A stretch of 64,000 bases of DNA from an uncultured Synergistales bacterium. GTDB taxonomy: Bacteria; Synergistota; Synergistia; Synergistales; Aminobacteriaceae. The notes under the pieces are model-generated. The model was not told where the DNA came from. It worked only from the letters and a program-made list of their open reading frames with translations, and did not search any database. A program made the position numbers and the translations under genes. Position 1 is the stretch's first letter, and each line of letters starts with the position of its first letter. The stretch spans positions 79,988 through 143,987 of the forward strand of contig CAJOCL010000002.1 of the NCBI GenBank assembly GCA_905233565.1, written 5' to 3'. Below are positions 61,333 through 64,000 of the stretch, piece after piece.

Positions 61333-62946
61333 TTATTTTATGATTGTAATTCGTCCCTGAGGCTCCCTGTATTTTTCGGGCAGGAAATCAAAATTACGCA
61401 GATAACGGGATAATGCGCTGTCGGCGGTTATGTAATCCGGTTCAACAACTTTCGTTCCCTTGAATACATGGCCGTCACCTTTCATGTAAAGAAGGAAACT
61501 TATTGATACAACCTTGTATTTTTTATCCGGGTCAATAGGTTCGCCGTTGACTTTAACATCACTGACTCTGCGGTCTCCCGAGATTTCTTTCAGCATTTGA
61601 TTTTCATCGAGAATGACGGGTGAAGGTATCCTTGTGTCAACCGTATATGTCAGCCCTGACACGTGAATAAATCCGCCGCTTCTGTCGGGCATTAAACGGA
61701 CTCCGAGTTCAAGTTCATCAATTATACTCTGTCCGGGAATCTCGCAGATACACACAGTGTTTCCGAACGGGAGGACATCAAGAGCGTTTTTGATCGTAAT
61801 TTCACCGGCCGCGATGTTGTTGCGCATTCCTCCGCCGTTTACCAGAGCGATGTCAGCCGTTTTCGTTTTTGTATCACGCGCTGAAGCCAGAAAAGCATCC
61901 GTTACGAGGTCGCTTAAATTCGTTTCCCTTGTGCGGACAAGCCAGTCCTTACTTGCGTCCATTGCGACGAGGTCAAAACTTGTATAAGTCAGATGAGTTT
62001 TCAGTGTATCCTCGTATTTAGCCTTGATTTCCGCGACAAATTTCGCCGTCTTTTCGTCCCTGCCGTCAAAGCCGCTTAAAAGTTCCGTTTTTACTTCACC
62101 TTTTGTATTTATCGTGAGCTTTCCGACATGTGTCAGCTTTGTGCCGGTCTGGGTAATTATTACGTCCTTGCCGTCGGCGTTCTTGAAGACAAGACACGGC
62201 GTTACTTCGTGTGAGTGTCCGTCAATGAATACGTCAATTCCGCTTGTTCTGGGCGCAATGTAAGGAGTAGCCCATTCCTGCACTACTATATCTTCGTATT
62301 CGCCTAGATGGCCGACAACTATAACATAATCAGCTCCCTCAGCCCTTGCGTCATCAACTGCTTTCTGAATTGAAGCAATAAGTTTTTTGCCTGCATCCTC
62401 CCCGTCAAAGCCGTAAATAAATTCACCTTTATCATTCTGGAAATTTGAAGGAGCTGACTTAATGATTGACTCGGGAGTTGTTACGCCGACAAAAGCGACT
62501 TTTACATCACCGTATTCGAGAATTTTATACGGTTTGAAGATAAGCCTGCCCGTTCTCAAATCCCTTATGTTGCAGGATATAAAACCGCATTTAAGATTTT
62601 TTGCGAAGTTCTCGAACTGGCTCCAGCCGTAGTCAAATTCGTGATTTCCGGGAATTGCAATATCATAACCGACCTCGTTCATTATTTCGAGAAGATAGCG
62701 GCCATGAGAGATTGCCCCGATAGTTCCGCCCTGCGCCCAGTCGCCCGCGTCAACAAGAGTAACATACGGCGTATTCTTGCGGGCTTCATCACGGCAGTAG
62801 GCGAAACCTGCATATCCGAGATTTTCATCAACGCCGCAGTGTACGTCATTCGTATAAAGGATAATAATATCCTTGTCCGGAAGTGCAGCCCATGAAGGAA
62901 CGCACATTAACATTAATAATAAAATTAAAGCTGAAATTTTTTTCAT
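61333..62946 (-). CDS. Secreted bifunctional metallophosphatase/5'-nucleotidase (UshA family)
   Basis: About 537 residues from ATG 62946 (KKISALILLLMLMCVPSWA signal peptide); the ORF-track GTG lies in the GAGGTG site. The metallophosphoesterase half shows IIILYTNDVHCGVDEN, LVDAGDWAQGG, IAIPGNHEFDYG, VVGHLGE and FIDGHSHEVTP, the dimetal ligands. The 5'-nucleotidase C-terminal half has ALVNGGGMRNNIAAGEITIKNALDVLPFGNTVC and VVSISFLLYMKGDGHVF. It dephosphorylates nucleotides in the periplasm for nucleoside or phosphate salvage. Monocistronic, convergent with glgC. Confidence 0.93.
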   Translation of the reverse strand: MKKISALILLLMLMCVPSWAALPDKDIIILYTNDVHCGVDENLGYAGFAYCRDEARKNTPYVTLVDAGDWAQGGTIGAISHGRYLLEIMNEVGYDIAIPGNHEFDYGWSQFENFAKNLKCGFISCNIRDLRTGRLIFKPYKILEYGDVKVAFVGVTTPESIIKSAPSNFQNDKGEFIYGFDGEDAGKKLIASIQKAVDDARAEGADYVIVVGHLGEYEDIVVQEWATPYIAPRTSGIDVFIDGHSHEVTPCLVFKNADGKDVIITQTGTKLTHVGKLTINTKGEVKTELLSGFDGRDEKTAKFVAEIKAKYEDTLKTHLTYTSFDLVAMDASKDWLVRTRETNLSDLVTDAFLASARDTKTKTADIALVNGGGMRNNIAAGEITIKNALDVLPFGNTVCICEIPGQSIIDELELGVRLMPDRSGGFIHVSGLTYTVDTRIPSPVILDENQMLKEISGDRRVSDVKVNGEPIDPDKKYKVVSISFLLYMKGDGHVFKGTKVVEPDYITADSALSRYLRNFDFLPEKYREPQGRITIIK

Positions 62947-62981
62947 GATTATATAAATCACCTCGACAAATATTATAGTGC

Positions 62982-63019
62982 AAAAAAAATTACCCTGCCA
63001 GAAAAAACTGGAAGGGTAA
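62982..63019 (-). terminator. Intrinsic terminator after dut
   Basis: On the minus strand TTACCCTTCCAG pairs with CTGGCAGGGTAA (one mismatch) around TTTTTT, followed by a run of T residues. Confidence 0.9.
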
Positions 63020-63033
63020 AAGAATAATATTTT

Positions 63034-63474
63034 TTATCTCATCCCTGTACTTCCGAAGCCTCCTGAGCCTCTCTTTGTCGAATCAAGCGACTTGACATCT
63101 TCAAACTTTGCGCGGACAACGGGAACAAATACCATCTGTGCTATCCTGTCGCCGAATGTCAGAGTAAAAGGATCATCACCCATATTCATTAGCAGGACTT
63201 TTATTTCACCCCTGTAATCTGAGTCAATAGTTCCCGGACTGTTAGGGATTATTATTTTTTTGTCGAGAGCAAGACCGCTTCTCGGCCTGATCTGAGCCTC
63301 ATAGCCCTCAGGGATTGCGAGCCTTATTCCCGTAGGTATCAGAGCCATTTCGCCGGGCTTTATCATGCAGTACATTGTCGAACATAAATCGACGCCTGCA
63401 GAGCCGGGCGTGGCATATTCTGGGATTGCTATAGTGTTTGCATCTCGCAGAATTTTAACGGTTATTTCTTCCAC
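63034..63474 (-). CDS. dut: dUTP diphosphatase
   Basis: 146 residues when started at GTG 63474, which lies 10 nt after AAGGAGA and 1 nt after the pnp stop; the longer ORF-track frame (63645) merely runs through pnp in another phase. The five dUTPase motifs are visible: ATPGSAGVDL, RPRSGLALDKK, NSPGTIDSDYRGEIKVLLMN, GDRIAQMVFVPV and the C-terminal RGSGGFGSTG. It hydrolyses dUTP to dUMP and keeps uracil out of DNA. It is coupled to pnp. Confidence 0.96.
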   Translation of the reverse strand: MEEITVKILRDANTIAIPEYATPGSAGVDLCSTMYCMIKPGEMALIPTGIRLAIPEGYEAQIRPRSGLALDKKIIIPNSPGTIDSDYRGEIKVLLMNMGDDPFTLTFGDRIAQMVFVPVVRAKFEDVKSLDSTKRGSGGFGSTGMR

Positions 63475-63475
63475 G

Positions 63476-64000
63476 TTAATAATCTCTCCTTCTGTCTCCT
63501 CCGCGTCTTCCGCGCCCTTCGCGTCCGTAATCGAAATCGTTTCTTGTCGCACGATTTGATGAATAGCCGCGTTCAAGATATTTTGCAGTTGCTGAAGCAG
63601 TGCCGAGCCTGTCGCGCATTGAGAAATTTGAATAGCCTCTTTCACGTGATGAGAGAGTTGCTATTAAATTATCGCGTTCGCGTTCGTCAGGGAGTGCGTA
63701 TGCCAAGCCTGCGGAGCGTATCTTGTCTTCATTTGCCATTATCCTGCGCCTTGTCAGATTAGCGCGTCCCTGTTCGTCAATTTCTTTGACCATTACCAGT
63801 ACCCTGTCGCCGACTTTGAAGACATCTTCAACTCTGGGTACTCTGGCCGTACTTACCTCGCTGATGTGCAGCAGGCCTTCTTTGCCGGGAAGACATTCAA
63901 CGAAAACGCCGAAATTAAGCAGCCTTGTTACAGTTCCGTAATATACTTCACCGGCCGTAAGTTCACGTGTCAATGACATGACTATGGCTCTTGCGTCCTC
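63476..64000 (-). CDS. pnp: Polyribonucleotide nucleotidyltransferase, C-terminal end (partial, runs off right edge)
   Basis: The frame is open to position 64000 (upstream codons read EDARAIV before MSLTRELTAGEVYYGTV), so the listed 167-residue ORF is only the visible 3' end. The S1 RNA-binding domain GEVYYGTVTRLLNFGVFVECLPGKEGLLHISEVS, preceded by ARAIVMSLTRELTAG, is the PNPase C-terminus (KH-S1 order). After it comes a Ser/Arg/Gly-rich tail ending GREGRGRRGGDRRRDY. PNPase degrades RNA 3'-5' using phosphate. dut follows 1 nt after the stop. Confidence 0.92.
   Translation of the reverse strand, partial: EDARAIVMSLTRELTAGEVYYGTVTRLLNFGVFVECLPGKEGLLHISEVSTARVPRVEDVFKVGDRVLVMVKEIDEQGRANLTRRRIMANEDKIRSAGLAYALPDERERDNLIATLSSRERGYSNFSMRDRLGTASATAKYLERGYSSNRATRNDFDYGREGRGRRGGDRRRDY

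Noticed and set aside
63475-63645. N-terminal extension of dut in the ORF track
   Set aside because: This part is the pnp tail read in another phase; the GTG at 63474 behind AAGGAGA gives the standard dUTPase length.
1-64000. CRISPR arrays, rRNA genes or prophage
   Set aside because: No regularly spaced direct repeats, rRNA-like stretches or phage structural genes were seen on reading the window.

Overview
The window looks like chromosomal DNA from a strict anaerobe with a two-membrane (diderm) envelope, moderately AT-rich, and most probably a member of the Synergistota. This is inference from gene content: outer-membrane L-ring and P-ring flagellar genes (flgH, flgI), a TctC-TctB-TctA tricarboxylate-type transporter, alanine dehydrogenase, a group B-type [FeFe] hydrogenase, rubrerythrin, and a 2-hydroxyacyl-CoA dehydratase-type (double-cubane) operon with YedF and DUF3343. 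No rRNA or other decisive marker is present. Genes are dense, often translationally coupled (TAATG or ATGA overlaps), and usually separated from the next transcription unit by an intrinsic terminator.

Layout. 1-1.5 kb: end of an ABC metallophore/cobalamin-type importer (SBP, ATPase) behind a YunG-like gene. 1.55-2.4 kb: a chimeric or degraded ATPase/cNMP-binding ORF. 2.4-5.6 kb: flgH-flgI-glycosyltransferase-flgJ-like operon. 5.6-13.3 kb: CapA-like protein, ald, a stand-alone complex-I/Mrp-type antiporter subunit, and tctCBA. 13.5-18.8 kb: LPG-synthase-type flippase domain protein, a PEMT/ICMT methyltransferase, an unknown acidic protein, an AI-2E family permease, tRNA-Cys(GCA), galK and a DUF1622 gene. 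18.9-20.35 kb: an IS200/IS605-type element with tnpB only. 20.4-30.5 kb: a fused tandem SBP-permease, a KDPG-aldolase-like protein, rsfS, DUF362, an ADP-ribosylglycohydrolase, a flavoprotein, an MFS transporter, a proline-rich lipoprotein candidate, the [FeFe] hydrogenase and rubrerythrin. 30.8-37 kb: a secreted C1 protease, rarA, and a dus/coaX/TSCPD/HI0933 operon. 37-46.8 kb: polA (apparent AUA start, no proofreading domain), a SurA/PpiD-like protein with a long acidic tail, carB, rlmB, hisC-hisB. 46.9-53.7 kb: C_GCAxxG protein, TDT transporter, fumC, and the yedF-activase-HgdB-like-DCCP-DUF3343 operon. 54-56.4 kb: a decayed zinc uptake locus. 56.5-61.3 kb: glycogen genes glgP-glgA-glgC. 61.3-64 kb: 5'-nucleotidase, dut, and the 3' end of pnp.

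How the genes fit together. The set points to a fermenter that takes up organic acids and amino acids (TTT, TDT and polar amino-acid-type carriers), disposes of reductant as H2 (hydrogenase), protects itself from oxidants (rubrerythrin), stores glycogen and swims. The most intriguing blocks are (i) the yedF-DUF3343-double-cubane reductase operon, a candidate sulfur/selenium-linked ATP-driven reductase system; (ii) the zinc uptake locus, in which each of znuA, znuC and znuB carries its own deletion; (iii) the SBP-permease fusion with lobes in the order C-N-C-N; and (iv) polA with a probable AUA start codon. All functions are read from motifs by eye; no database search was run.
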